Shown one piece after another: positions 1-7,673 of a stretch of DNA of 37,618 nt. This DNA comes from Aequorivita aurantiaca (GTDB lineage: Bacteria > Bacteroidota > Bacteroidia > Flavobacteriales > Flavobacteriaceae). The translations under genes were made by a program, and so were the position numbers. The notes below the pieces were generated by a model, which worked only from the letters and a program-made list of their open reading frames with translations, ran no database searches and was not told where the DNA came from. How positions within the stretch are numbered: the first letter of the stretch is position 1; every line of letters begins with the position of its first letter. The stretch covers positions 1-37,618 of the forward strand of contig NZ_JAUGQQ010000015.1 in assembly GCF_030410135.1 (NCBI RefSeq). The letters run 5' to 3'.

Positions 1-517
1 ACAATCCAACAATCCAATTGTCAGTTCGAGTGAATTTGAAAAGAGCGACAGCGATTTCAAATTCGTATCGAGAACCTGTCTATCCAACAATCCAACAATC
101 CAACAATCCAATTGTCAGTTCGAGTGAATCTGAAAAGAGCGACAGCGATTTCAAATTCGTATCGAGAACCTGTCTATCCAACAATCCAAGAATCGAACAA
201 TCCAGCAATCCAATTGTCAGTTCGAGTGAATTTGAAAAGAGCGACAGCGATTTCAAATTCGTATCGAGAACCTGTCTATCCAACAATCCAACCATCCAAC
301 CATCCAACTGTCAGTTCGAGTGAATTTGAAAAGAGCGACAGCGATTTCAAATTCGTATCGAGAACCTGTCTATCCAACAATCCAACCATCCAACCATCCA
401 ACAATCCAACCATCCAACAATCCAACCATCCAACAATCCAACCATCCAACCATCCAACTGTCAGTTCGAGTAAATTTGAAAGGAGCGACAGCGTCTTCAA
501 ATTTGTATCGAGAACGT
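1..517. repeat. Tandem array of a 60-bp palindromic repeat with variable AATCCAACC-type linkers
   Basis: Five copies of a conserved segment of about 60 bp begin near 21, 115, 217, 311 and 461. Each contains the perfect 10-bp inverted repeat GAATTTGAAA / TTTCAAATTC around a 13-nt loop, so a transcript or single strand could fold. The copies are separated by runs of AATCCAAC/AATCCAACC-like units whose number varies from about two to eight, which gives unequal spacing. The array may start before the window. Open frames on both strands here are by-products of the repetition and are not called as genes. Confidence 0.9.
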
Positions 518-877
518 CTATCAACATTCTGGTCTTCGAAAAAAGAGCCTACCCTGAGCTACTTTACCCTGAGCGCAGTCCAAGGGAAGTGTAAAAATGA
601 ATTTATTGGAAGAGCAAGTAAAATCCTTGAAATCATATATAATTTAAAAACGCAAAATTCTCCCCATATATTCCGAAATGGGTTTCAGTTTTTACCAGTC
701 TCGGGATGTAGGCCAATTAAAAACTTTAACGATTAAACATCAATCTGCTTCCGTCATTGCAAAGAACCAACCAAAGGAACAACTGAAGCAAATCGAAGAT
801 TAAACGGAGTTAATGGGTTGTTCAAAAAATAAAAACCGCCCACAAATGCGGGCGGCTACAATCAACATGAAACAAAG
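518..877. other. Intergenic region with degenerate repeat elements
   Basis: No convincing gene is seen. Positions 546-592 carry a CCCTGAGCGCAGTC-type repeat, related to the copies at 6080-6107 and 6267-6290. It is followed at 598 by a short ORF reading MNLLEEQVKSLKSYII, whose beginning recurs at 6112. Positions 750-800 look like a decayed intergenic repeat (CATTGCAAAGAACC, GAAGCAAATCG). The region ends in the terminator of the minus-strand gene. Confidence 0.6.
824..855 (-). terminator. Rho-independent terminator of the T9SS protein gene
   Basis: CCGCCC at 836-841 pairs with GGGCGG at 850-855 around an 8-nt loop. On the minus strand the hairpin is followed by a T-rich tract. It lies just downstream of the stop codon of the minus-strand gene that ends at 878. 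Confidence 0.8.
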
Positions 878-2575
878 TTACTTTTTAACCAATTGCTTTG
901 TGAGGATAGCATTTTCGCCCTTTATCCGTAAAAAGTAGATACCGGATTGAAGTTGGGAGATATCAATTGTTTTCGACTGGCCCATTTTATTTAAATCCAC
1001 CGAATCTATAAGTCTGCCGGTAACATCGTAAATAGTAACTGCTTCCAAAGATATTTCTTGATTCTTTGTAAGGGTCACTTCAGCATTCGCGGGATTGGGA
1101 TAAACGCTTACCGCATTTGTATTTATTTCATTTGCAGTGACTGCCAATTCACCCGAAGAAAAGAAGAGGGTAATGTTTGGAGATGTCCAGCGCGGGAAAC
1201 CAGCGGGAGTGTTCATGGCGTCATAAGGTTGGTCGTCGCCGTACACCACACGCGAATAAGGTGTGTTTTGGTCTGGGGTATTTATAAAACCTACCCACAA
1301 TACCTGCTCCGGATAACTTTTATTTGCATATACCACCAAATTATCGCCAGTGTATTCATAAGTTGTGTTAAAAGGAATATAGATATTGTTCAGACCTTTT
1401 TGAAAATCAACCATTCCATCGTACACCAATGTAAAACTGCTTGGGGCTACCCAATCGGTGGACATATCGCTTTGGGTTGTTTCTCCCAAATAAATCTGAA
1501 TGGCCACATCTTCCGTATCATTGTCGAAATATGCACGGTATTCCAATCCGTTTATGGATTCTTGCGTTGCTGTTATGTCCGCTGCATTATAAAGTGTTTG
1601 CGTTAAACTGTGCTTATAAAAGAAATCGTAAGGCGTATCGTTGGTTGCGAAGGTGCTGTTGGGATCGCCTATTTGAATATCTTCCGTATCTTGATATTGA
1701 ACACTCACATGAAAGTCACTTGTTTCGTTATTTGCCAACACTGCATCGTCTGTGCTTTCCACTTTCGCAATAAAAGTATGACCGCCCAAATCAGCATTCC
1801 CGGGGGTAAATCTTAGGGTGTAGTCAATCTTTTCAGCAAAATCAATAGGTTCACCCGCTACGGAGGCAACCACATCGCCATTTTCGTTTAAAAGTTTTAC
1901 CGTATAATCATTCTGGGAAAGTGCCCCACCGTTTTCAACGGTTACTGTATAGGTTGCCTCCGCTCCAATGTTGGGAGTATTATTCCCTGTTATTTTGCGG
2001 GCAACCAAGTCGTTATCAATTACGGCCTCCACCACTATATCATCAATTGCCCAGCCATTGATAAAATTGTTGTTGCCGTCGTAACGAAAGGCGAATTTCA
2101 TTTCCGTGGCTCCAGCTGGCGCATTAAAATAATAAACATATTCATCCTGTGGAATATTCATTAGACCTAGCAAGGATTCCCAAAGAGGTTGCCAAGTAGC
2201 ACCATCATCAAAGGTTACGTCAAGGCCAATTATCTCGCCGGCATCAGCGGCATAATTAATTAAATATTGCTTGTACCGCAGCGCCAATTTATCGTGGCCA
2301 TCAATATCAATAGGTGCTGAAACCAGACGGCTAAGACCCACTTGAAAGCCATATCCCATATACAATTCAGGAGCCGTTCCACCCGCTATTTGGGAAACGT
2401 TTACATCCCATTCAGGCGGTTGGTCGGCATCAATTACCCAACCTGGAGGCAATTCTCCCTGTGGATAATTAAATTCTTCGGTGTAAAGGGTTTGCTGGGC
2501 AGACATCGAAAAGCCGCAGAAAATCATATTTAATAGGAAAAGAGGAAACGATAGGGTAGTTAATTTTTTCATCAT
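878..2575 (-). CDS. Secreted adhesin-like protein with T9SS type A sorting domain
   Basis: This 565-residue protein is predicted to be exported across the inner membrane by an N-terminal signal peptide (about residues 1-26, ending SMSAQ) and then across the outer membrane by the type IX system. Residues about 30-185 (EEFNYPQGELPPGW ... GWAIDDIVVE) look like a choice-of-anchor J / cleaved-adhesin beta-sandwich, as found in Bacteroidota surface proteins and peptidases. Residues about 187-290 resemble a CARDB-like adhesion module. The last 75 residues (VSVYPNPANAEVTL ... GIYFLRI ... TKQLVKK) are a classic T9SS type A sorting domain. No catalytic motif is visible, so a surface or released binding protein is more likely than an enzyme. 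It is transcribed alone, divergent from the kinase gene at 2760, and closes on its own terminator. The domains are clear by eye, but the ligand is unknown. Confidence 0.9.
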   Translation of the reverse strand: MMKKLTTLSFPLFLLNMIFCGFSMSAQQTLYTEEFNYPQGELPPGWVIDADQPPEWDVNVSQIAGGTAPELYMGYGFQVGLSRLVSAPIDIDGHDKLALRYKQYLINYAADAGEIIGLDVTFDDGATWQPLWESLLGLMNIPQDEYVYYFNAPAGATEMKFAFRYDGNNNFINGWAIDDIVVEAVIDNDLVARKITGNNTPNIGAEATYTVTVENGGALSQNDYTVKLLNENGDVVASVAGEPIDFAEKIDYTLRFTPGNADLGGHTFIAKVESTDDAVLANNETSDFHVSVQYQDTEDIQIGDPNSTFATNDTPYDFFYKHSLTQTLYNAADITATQESINGLEYRAYFDNDTEDVAIQIYLGETTQSDMSTDWVAPSSFTLVYDGMVDFQKGLNNIYIPFNTTYEYTGDNLVVYANKSYPEQVLWVGFINTPDQNTPYSRVVYGDDQPYDAMNTPAGFPRWTSPNITLFFSSGELAVTANEINTNAVSVYPNPANAEVTLTKNQEISLEAVTIYDVTGRLIDSVDLNKMGQSKTIDISQLQSGIYFLRIKGENAILTKQLVKK

Positions 2576-2759
2576 TGTGTATTTTATAAAAACTGTTGCA
2601 ACAAATTAAGCCAAAATATCGATGCCCATCAATTGGCGTTTCACGCTATTTTGAATTGGGCAAACTAAGTGCCAGCACTTAATTTTGCCCATGCAGTTGC
2701 CAATAATAGATTGTTTGTACCACCTTTGTGGCAAAAGCTGCTTTTGGGCATCCGTTGTA

Positions 2760-4178
2760 ATGAATATTCAAAACAAAATAGAAACGAACTGGATATTGGT
2801 TTTGAAAACCATACTGCCTCTCCTATTTGTTGGGGCTATCATAAGCTGTGAAAAATCCGCCAATGGTTCCACAACTGCGGAATATGATAAAACAGCAACG
2901 CTCCCTGACAGTACCTTCGCCAAAATCCACAATCAAATTTATGACAACCCTTCTGCAGCACAGGCTCGGTCGTTGAGTCTTTTGGATTCACTGGATGCCA
3001 ACGATAAAATTTCCCGCATAAAGTTGATGAAATATATAGGTTCTTCCTATGTTTTTGAAACAAACTATCCCGAAGCCATAAAATACTACAACGAAGCCCT
3101 TGCGGAGGCGGAAAGCATACATTTTTATGATGAAATAGCAAACATCAACAATAATCTGGGTACCGTATTCAACGAATCTGGCAGCTACACTTCGGCCTAT
3201 ATCCATTTGGTTGCAGCATTGGACAATTATGAACTGGCGGGCACGCCGGAGAAAAAGGAAGGAACGCTCAACAATATCGGGTTGACGTATCTTAATTTGA
3301 ACAATCACAAAAAGGCGTTGGAGTATTTTGAAAGGGCTTTGGATACCAGTGCGCAGCCAAAGAATCCCATTTTAGTGGCTACCATTCTAAACAATATTGC
3401 CCTTTGCTACACCAATGAAAAGAAGCAGGCAGCAGCCCTCGAATCCCTAAATAACTCAATCGCACTTTCCGAACAACACAATAACCAGTACAGCCTGTGT
3501 ATTTCATATAAAATAATGGGCGATATCCATCAGAGTTCCGGCGACTTCGAAAAGGCTTTTGAGGCCTACACAAAAAGTGAGCGTATAGCACAGGAAGGGC
3601 AGCTTTTTCAACAGATTGCCTTTGCCAAAATCGGATTGGGAAGAGTGCTGTTGGATCAGACCAATGTAGACGAAGCATTAAAATACGGTTTGGAAGTGCT
3701 AAAAATGGCAGAAGAAAAAAACAGCAATCTGCTAAAAACGGATGCACATTTTCTGCTGTCCATGATATATCAGCAAAAGAAAGATTACCAAAAAAGTTTG
3801 GAGCATTTCCAACAACATGTACGGTTGAAGGAAGAGATGAACAACAACACCATCGTAAACCAGATTTACGATGTGGAGCTAAAACATTTGGACCAGCTGA
3901 ACAATATGCAGCAGTTGGAAATTGACAAAAAGGAACTGGCGATAAGTAATAAAAATAACCTGCTTTTCTTTATGTCGCTGGTGTTTATTCTACTGTTGAT
4001 CGGCCTGTATTTGGCCTATAGGAACCATCAACATAAACAGGCCGCCAAATTGCGGGGCACTCTAATTGAAATGAACAAAAAACGATCCAACGCCGCGCTG
4101 GAAGCAGAGATAAGGGAACGTAAACGCATCGGACAAAACCTGCACGATAGTTTGGGGTACCTGCTTTCGTTAGCATGA
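2760..4178 (+). CDS. TPR sensor histidine kinase, 5' part, cut by in-frame TGA
   Basis: This is the sensor half of a HisKA_3-type histidine kinase. I start it at ATG 2760, which gives MNIQNKIETN followed by a hydrophobic stretch and a lipobox-like AIISC (Cys30). An upstream ATG at 2685 would add residues unlike a signal peptide. Residues about 60-380 form TPR-type helical hairpins (for example NNIGLTYLNLNNHKKALEYFERAL). A coiled segment and a transmembrane helix (about 400-421, LLFFMSLVFILLLIGLYLAY) follow, then the H-box RKRIGQNLHDSLG with His462. The frame stops at TGA 4176-4178, only 11 codons after the histidine, inside the dimerisation domain. The ATPase domain follows in the same frame at 4191-4715. 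So this is a nonsense-interrupted gene, a sequencing error, or a gene now read as two polypeptides. The response regulator at 4723 is the expected partner. Confidence 0.85.
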   Translation: MNIQNKIETNWILVLKTILPLLFVGAIISCEKSANGSTTAEYDKTATLPDSTFAKIHNQIYDNPSAAQARSLSLLDSLDANDKISRIKLMKYIGSSYVFETNYPEAIKYYNEALAEAESIHFYDEIANINNNLGTVFNESGSYTSAYIHLVAALDNYELAGTPEKKEGTLNNIGLTYLNLNNHKKALEYFERALDTSAQPKNPILVATILNNIALCYTNEKKQAAALESLNNSIALSEQHNNQYSLCISYKIMGDIHQSSGDFEKAFEAYTKSERIAQEGQLFQQIAFAKIGLGRVLLDQTNVDEALKYGLEVLKMAEEKNSNLLKTDAHFLLSMIYQQKKDYQKSLEHFQQHVRLKEEMNNNTIVNQIYDVELKHLDQLNNMQQLEIDKKELAISNKNNLLFFMSLVFILLLIGLYLAYRNHQHKQAAKLRGTLIEMNKKRSNAALEAEIRERKRIGQNLHDSLGYLLSLA

Positions 4179-4190
4179 ATTCAGGCGAGC

Positions 4191-4715
4191 GTGTTGCATA
4201 AAAAGAAAAATATTTCCGAAGAAAAGCGAACGGAACTCTTGGCTTCCTTAATGGAAAGTATTGATGAGGCATTTAACGAAGTGCGCAACATTTCGCACAA
4301 CCTGTCTCCTTCCCTACTCTCGGAGCGCGGACTGAAGGGTGCGCTGCAGAATATCAGCAACCGGGTAAACAAAAGTTCGAAACTGCGGATGACGTTTGAT
4401 ACCTTCGGATTGGATGAAAATCTGGATGGGCTGATAGAAAATGTGCTGTACCGAACCCTCCAGGAAATAGTGAACAATACCCTAAAGCATGCGCAGGCAA
4501 GCGAGCTGTTTGTGCAGATAACACAAGACGAAAAAGAAATAAACTTAATAGCGGAAGATAATGGGAAGGGATTTGATTATGAAGTGGTGCGGCATAATGC
4601 CGGCATGGGGCTTGCCAATATAACTTCGGGAATTGAAAACCTCAACGGCACCATTTTTATTGATGCCAAAGCAGGGAGAGGCACTATAATCAGTATAATT
4701 ATACCTTTACGATAG
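4191..4715 (+). CDS. Histidine kinase 3' part: rest of the DHp domain and ATPase domain
   Basis: This continues the interrupted kinase in the same reading frame, four codons after TGA 4176-4178. The first possible start is GTG 4191. Residues 1-60 (EEKRTELLASLMESIDEAFNEVRNISHNLSP) are the second half of the HisKA_3 dimerisation helix pair. The rest is a HATPase_c domain with an N-box (LQEIVNNTLKHAQAS), a G1 box (AEDNGKGFD) and a G2 box (GMGLANITSGIENLNG), ending in GRGTIISIIIPL. ATP-binding residues appear intact, so the loss would come only from the stop. If GTG 4191 is used by reinitiation, the product would lack the phosphoacceptor histidine. It ends 7 bp before the response regulator start, consistent with one operon. 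Confidence 0.8.
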   Translation: MLHKKKNISEEKRTELLASLMESIDEAFNEVRNISHNLSPSLLSERGLKGALQNISNRVNKSSKLRMTFDTFGLDENLDGLIENVLYRTLQEIVNNTLKHAQASELFVQITQDEKEINLIAEDNGKGFDYEVVRHNAGMGLANITSGIENLNGTIFIDAKAGRGTIISIIIPLR

Positions 4716-4722
4716 CAGTATT

Positions 4723-5400
4723 ATGGCAAATGAAATGATAAATGTATTGATAGTGGACGACCACCAACTGATGATTGAGGGGCTAAAACCCCTGTTGGAA
4801 GATGAAGAAGGAATTGGAAAGGTTTCTGGGGCCAATTCCATGAAAGAAGCCTTGGATTTTTTGGAAAAAAATCAGATTGAAGTAATCCTAATGGACGTAA
4901 ATATGCCAGATGTTTCCGGTATTGAGGCCACCAAAAATATAAAGGCACGCTACCACAGTATAAAAATAATTGCACTTACCATGCACGATGATATAGCCAT
5001 TATAACAAAAATGATAAAGGCTGGGGCATCAGGCTATATCCTAAAGCGCACCAATATGATTGAAGTGGTGGAGGCCATTAAAATTGTGCACAACAACGGT
5101 AGGTATATCAGTAAAAATATCCAAAACATCCTTATGGACAATCTTATGGATCCTACGGAAGATCTATTTAGTACGGAAGAAAAAAAGCCAATACTTTCAG
5201 AAAGGGAACAGGAAGTACTCGAACTTCTGGCAAAGGAACTCAAGAATGACGAAATAGCGGAAAAGCTATTCATAAGCGAGCGAACCGTGGAGGCACATAG
5301 ACGAAACATTTTTATCAAGACCAAAACCAAATCTGTAATAGGCTTAATGAAATATGTCATAAAGCACGGGCTGATAAAGATTAATATTGAAGGAAAATAA
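4723..5400 (+). CDS. NarL/LuxR-family response regulator
   Basis: This 225-residue cytoplasmic transcription factor is predicted to be phosphorylated by the adjacent kinase. The receiver domain spans about residues 5-125, with the acidic pair Asp12-Asp13, phosphoacceptor Asp58 (ILMDVNMPD), switch Thr86 (ALTMHDD) and conserved Lys108 (YILKRT), so all key residues are present. Residues about 157-218 form a LuxR-type helix-turn-helix (LSEREQEVLELLAKE ... NDEIAEKLFISERTVEAHRRN). It starts 7 bp after the kinase reading frame, so co-transcription is likely. If the kinase really is broken, this regulator would need another phosphodonor. Its targets cannot be read from the window; no shared operator was found near it. 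Confidence 0.95.
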   Translation: MANEMINVLIVDDHQLMIEGLKPLLEDEEGIGKVSGANSMKEALDFLEKNQIEVILMDVNMPDVSGIEATKNIKARYHSIKIIALTMHDDIAIITKMIKAGASGYILKRTNMIEVVEAIKIVHNNGRYISKNIQNILMDNLMDPTEDLFSTEEKKPILSEREQEVLELLAKELKNDEIAEKLFISERTVEAHRRNIFIKTKTKSVIGLMKYVIKHGLIKINIEGK

Positions 5401-5723
5401 GGAGATTGTTAAAGTGCCAAACTCCATAGCTCATAGCTCGTAACTCCATTTCGAATTCCTACATTCGTAGTTCGTAGTTCGTCCCTCTTAGTTCATCGCT
5501 CGTGAAGAGATTTGTTAAGGAATTATTCAAAAAAGAATTTTCAAACGCAATCCCATTTCAACATTTAAACGATTCCACAATTAAACAATCTAATTATTCA
5601 TTGTTAATTGTTAATTGAAATCCGGATAGATTACCAAGCATAGCTTTTTTGCTGTAAGCTCTAGGCTCTAGGCTTTAAGCTATAAGCCATAGAGCGTAAT
5701 TAAATAATTATAGCTAAAATATT
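5401..5723. repeat. Repeat-rich intergenic region, including an 18-bp palindrome
   Basis: No gene is seen. The stretch consists of short degenerate repeats such as CTCATAGCTCGTAACTC and TTCGTAGTTCGTAGTTCGT. It also holds the near-perfect palindrome GGCTTTAAGCTATAAGCC at 5671-5688. A sister copy, GGCTTTAAGCTTTAAGCC, lies at 6010-6027 on the other side of the Abi remnant. Confidence 0.7.
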
Positions 5724-5755
5724 TTGGTTTAAATCAAATTACGCCTTTATATTTG
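5724..5755 (+). promoter_or_regulatory. Bacteroidota-type promoter for a short transcript
   Basis: TTG at 5724-5726 and a full TAnnTTTG match (TATATTTG) at 5748-5755 are 21 nt apart, which fits the -33/-7 architecture of flavobacterial promoters. Transcription would begin near 5761, immediately ahead of the hairpin and T-tract that end at 5811. Confidence 0.6.
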
Positions 5756-5760
5756 CAACA

Positions 5761-5811
5761 TCAATCCCCCGCACGCCTCTGCTTCAAGTGCAATTTGCGG
5801 GGCTTTTTTTT
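5761..5811 (+). ncRNA. Candidate ~50-nt structured RNA upstream of Abi_2 remnant (abiF-like?)
   Basis: A short transcript is delimited by the promoter at 5724-5755 and by a hairpin in which CCCCGCA (5767-5773) pairs with TGCGGGG (5796-5802). A run of eight T follows (5804-5811), so the 3' end looks like a rho-independent terminator. Inside the loop TGC/GCA can form a second short helix. The open frame of an Abi_2-family protein starts 19 bp downstream. As I recall, a conserved structured RNA called the abiF motif has been described upstream of Abi_2 genes; whether this sequence matches that model must be tested. It could instead be a plain leader attenuator. Confidence 0.45.
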
Positions 5812-5830
5812 GCAATAAACTCAACATAAA

Positions 5831-5965
5831 ATGAAATATGAAAAACCGCCCAAAACGGTCGAAGAACATATTGAAGTTTTAATCCATCGAGGTCTAAATA
5901 TTCCTGATTCTGAACGCGCTAAACAATATTTTAGAAACATAGGTTATTATCGTTTATCAGGATAA
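5831..5965 (+). pseudogene. Truncated Abi_2 (AbiD/AbiF-type) abortive-infection gene
   Basis: An open frame of 44 codons starts with ATG 5831 (MKYEKPPKTVEEHIEVLIHR) and ends ...RAKQYFRNIGYYRLSG then TAA. This matches the start of Abi_2 family proteins, which usually read KPPLTFEEQ...L..RGL.I.D...A...L..I.YYRLS and go on for about 300 residues. Here the frame stops just after the YYRLSG motif, so nearly all of the protein is missing, including the region expected to hold the nuclease motif of this family. No continuation is seen in any frame up to 6570. It is best read as a decayed phage-defence gene. The RNA-like unit directly upstream looks intact. Confidence 0.7.
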
Positions 5966-6570
5966 ATCGGGGAAAAAATCAAATATAAATCCTTTTACTA
6001 TATGCTGTAGGCTTTAAGCTTTAAGCCAATACTTATATCCTTCAAATTTACTATTTAGGTCTCTTCGGCCTTCGAAAAGTAGCCTGCCCTGAGCGCAGTC
6101 GAAGGGTAGAAAATGAATTTATTGGAGGAAGAAGCAAAAATGCTTTCAATAAAATCAATAAGTAGTAACGCCAATCCCCCCTTTGAAGGGGGCTAGGGGG
6201 ATGTTTTTTTGCGCCGGAAATAAAGAAATTTTCAGGATTCTTTTCGTAAGCCTTTTTTTTGTTTCGGCCTGCCCTGAGCGGAGTCGAAGATTTCATCAAG
6301 GAAGCAAAACTTCCCTCCTATTACGCAAACCATAACAATAGGATGTTAAATCGGAGAGAATTCCACATGTAACGTTTTTGCTATAAGCTACGCAAGTATA
6401 TTGCAAGAAAAAATAATACATTTTATACCAGAAAATTTATCTATGCAGGAGTGGATATAATTTTAGGCAGCAAAACTGCCTACAATCACATAATTTTAGC
6501 CTGTAAACTTTAAATTTTGCTAATTGTTAATTCGGAATATTTAAAAGTAAAAAGTATCATTAGACCCTTT
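5966..6570. repeat. Repeat-filled intergenic region after the Abi remnant
   Basis: No gene is seen. The stretch holds the second 18-bp palindrome (6010-6027), a CCCTGAGCGCAGTCGAAGGG repeat at 6080-6099 with a shorter partner at 6267-6290, the C/G-rich inverted repeat CCCCC...GGGGG at 6176-6192, and the perfect 7-bp hairpin TAGGCAG-CAAAA-CTGCCTA at 6464-6482. A fragment beginning MNLLEEEAK at 6112 resembles the start of the short ORF at 598. Confidence 0.7.
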
Positions 6571-6975
6571 TTAAATATTCAAAGTTAACTTATAAGGGTT
6601 GTTTACGGAAGTAATGCCAAAAAGCTCCAATAACTTAACTTTATTATTTCGGTCAGAAGGATGAGAATCCAAATATTCCTGGATCTTAGGCTGTTTTATG
6701 GATGGAATACGACTCTCAAAAAAAGGCCACAATTCAGTAGAGGAATAAATTTTATCTTTTACCGGAAACTCAAATAACGATTCTAATTCATCCTGATTTT
6801 GAAACCATTTAGAATAGTGAAATGACCAAATGCTCCCATCATAATCAAGATAACCAATAATAAGCTCTTGGTACTTTAATTGAAATTTAGGATTTTGGTT
6901 TATTTGCTCATAAGTGCAGGGCAAATCTTTAGCCTTAGCCTGTGAACGAATGTATTTTTTAAATTGCTGTAGCAT
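6571..6975 (-). CDS. HipA N-terminal-domain-like protein (HipS-like)
   Basis: This 134-residue protein resembles the N-terminal subdomain of HipA kinases as a stand-alone protein. Key stretches are IIGYLDYDGSIWSFHYSKWF (39-58), SSTELWPFFESRIPS (78-92), and the end (KLLELFGITSVNNPYKLTL). These match the G.L.y..g.w.F.Y..... and lFpFF...P patterns of that domain. In known three-part HipBST systems a similar free subdomain acts as the antitoxin of the kinase HipT, but there the order is hipB-hipS-hipT. Here the kinase fragment comes first and this gene starts 3 bp after its stop, so the two are surely one transcript. No HipB-type DNA-binding gene is nearby. The protein appears full length. A role in toxin neutralisation is inference. 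Confidence 0.7.
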   Translation of the reverse strand: MLQQFKKYIRSQAKAKDLPCTYEQINQNPKFQLKYQELIIGYLDYDGSIWSFHYSKWFQNQDELESLFEFPVKDKIYSSTELWPFFESRIPSIKQPKIQEYLDSHPSDRNNKVKLLELFGITSVNNPYKLTLNI

Positions 6976-6978
6976 AGA

Positions 6979-7521
6979 CTATTTAATAATGCTTTCAAGG
7001 TTTTGAAATCTGAAATTAAGAATTTTCTCAATAATTTTAATTCTTTGTAGTGTGAAAAGTTTCACAAAATCTCTCTTCAGAGTTTTTAAAGTTTTTTCCA
7101 AACTTGCATTATCTGTCCATCGCGAAATGTGCGCTGGCTTAATAAAATCATTTTCTTTAAGATATTGTATAAGTTGATGGTGGTTACAAGTATTATTTTC
7201 AGGTGTACTTATCTTTGGAACTGAAGTCTTAACGTATTTATGTATTCTGTTATTTTGTTGTTCTTCATTATCCTTGTGCAAAGATAGTATAAATTCTTCA
7301 TCATTATTCCAATACAATCCTCTCGCAGTATCATAAATGGGAGAAAAGTATGGCTCATGTGCATTTCTTATATGAGTAATTACACCCCAATTATAATAAT
7401 GCCTATCATTATTTCCCGTTAAACAATCAAATAACAACATATCTATAAAGCCATCAAGAATTTCATAGTTCGGAAAAACACTTTGAAGTGCAGAAAAGGC
7501 TTTGTCTATCAAGTGTTTCAT
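6979..7521 (-). CDS. HipA-like kinase, N-terminally truncated
   Basis: These 180 residues match the C-terminal (catalytic) lobe of HipA-type Ser/Thr kinases. The catalytic loop DCLTGNNDRHYYNWGVI is present with Asp39, Arg40, His41 and Asn44. So is the metal-binding Asp64 in YFSPIYDTARGLYW. Proteins of this type are usually about 300 residues or more. The N-lobe with the nucleotide-binding loop and lysine is absent, and no frame upstream supplies it. The ATG at 7521 lies 2 bp after the stop codon of the small lipoprotein gene, a tight junction that could mark the deletion point. It is therefore probably inactive as a kinase, unless the lobe is provided elsewhere. The HipA N-terminal-like gene follows 3 bp downstream. 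Family assignment is fairly safe; activity is not. Confidence 0.65.
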   Translation of the reverse strand: MKHLIDKAFSALQSVFPNYEILDGFIDMLLFDCLTGNNDRHYYNWGVITHIRNAHEPYFSPIYDTARGLYWNNDEEFILSLHKDNEEQQNNRIHKYVKTSVPKISTPENNTCNHHQLIQYLKENDFIKPAHISRWTDNASLEKTLKTLKRDFVKLFTLQRIKIIEKILNFRFQNLESIIK

Positions 7522-7523
7522 AA

Positions 7524-7673
7524 TCAGTCACGATCATTGTCCGGTCTAACACTGTCGTCGTCGCCGGTGCTTAAAATATTTCGGCTCTGATCAGTATCGC
7601 TGATGTCGGTCGGAGTACACGAAAATAAAATTCCCGATAGTATCATTAAAAGTAAAAACGATAAGGTTTTCAT
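7524..7673 (-). CDS. Small 49-residue lipoprotein
   Basis: The peptide starts MKTLSFLLLMILSGILFSC, a typical lipoprotein signal with lipobox and Cys19, followed by only 30 residues ending in GDDDSVRPDNDRD. The mature part is acidic and polar with no known domain. I use ATG 7671-7673; the frame is open further upstream, but the extra 62 residues have no signal character. It lies downstream of the LytTR regulator gene (stop 7890) on the same strand, with 216 bp between them, enough for its own promoter. The HipA-like fragment begins 2 bp after its stop. Function unknown. Confidence 0.55.
   Translation of the reverse strand: MKTLSFLLLMILSGILFSCTPTDISDTDQSRNILSTGDDDSVRPDNDRD

Noticed and set aside
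18-736. Several ORFs of 75-160 codons in the array
   Set aside because: They read through the repeats on both strands with the same peptide repeated ([22 protein letters not shown]) and have no signal of coding beyond the DNA repetition.
2685-2759. Longer start for the first kinase
   Set aside because: The added 25 residues are unlike a signal peptide, and ATG 2760 gives a proper lipoprotein-like N-terminus; TACCACCTTTGTGG just upstream of 2760 looks like promoter DNA.
6051-6299. 82-codon minus-strand ORF
   Set aside because: It consists of translated intergenic repeats (the CCCTGAGCGCAGTC element and the C/G-rich inverted repeat).
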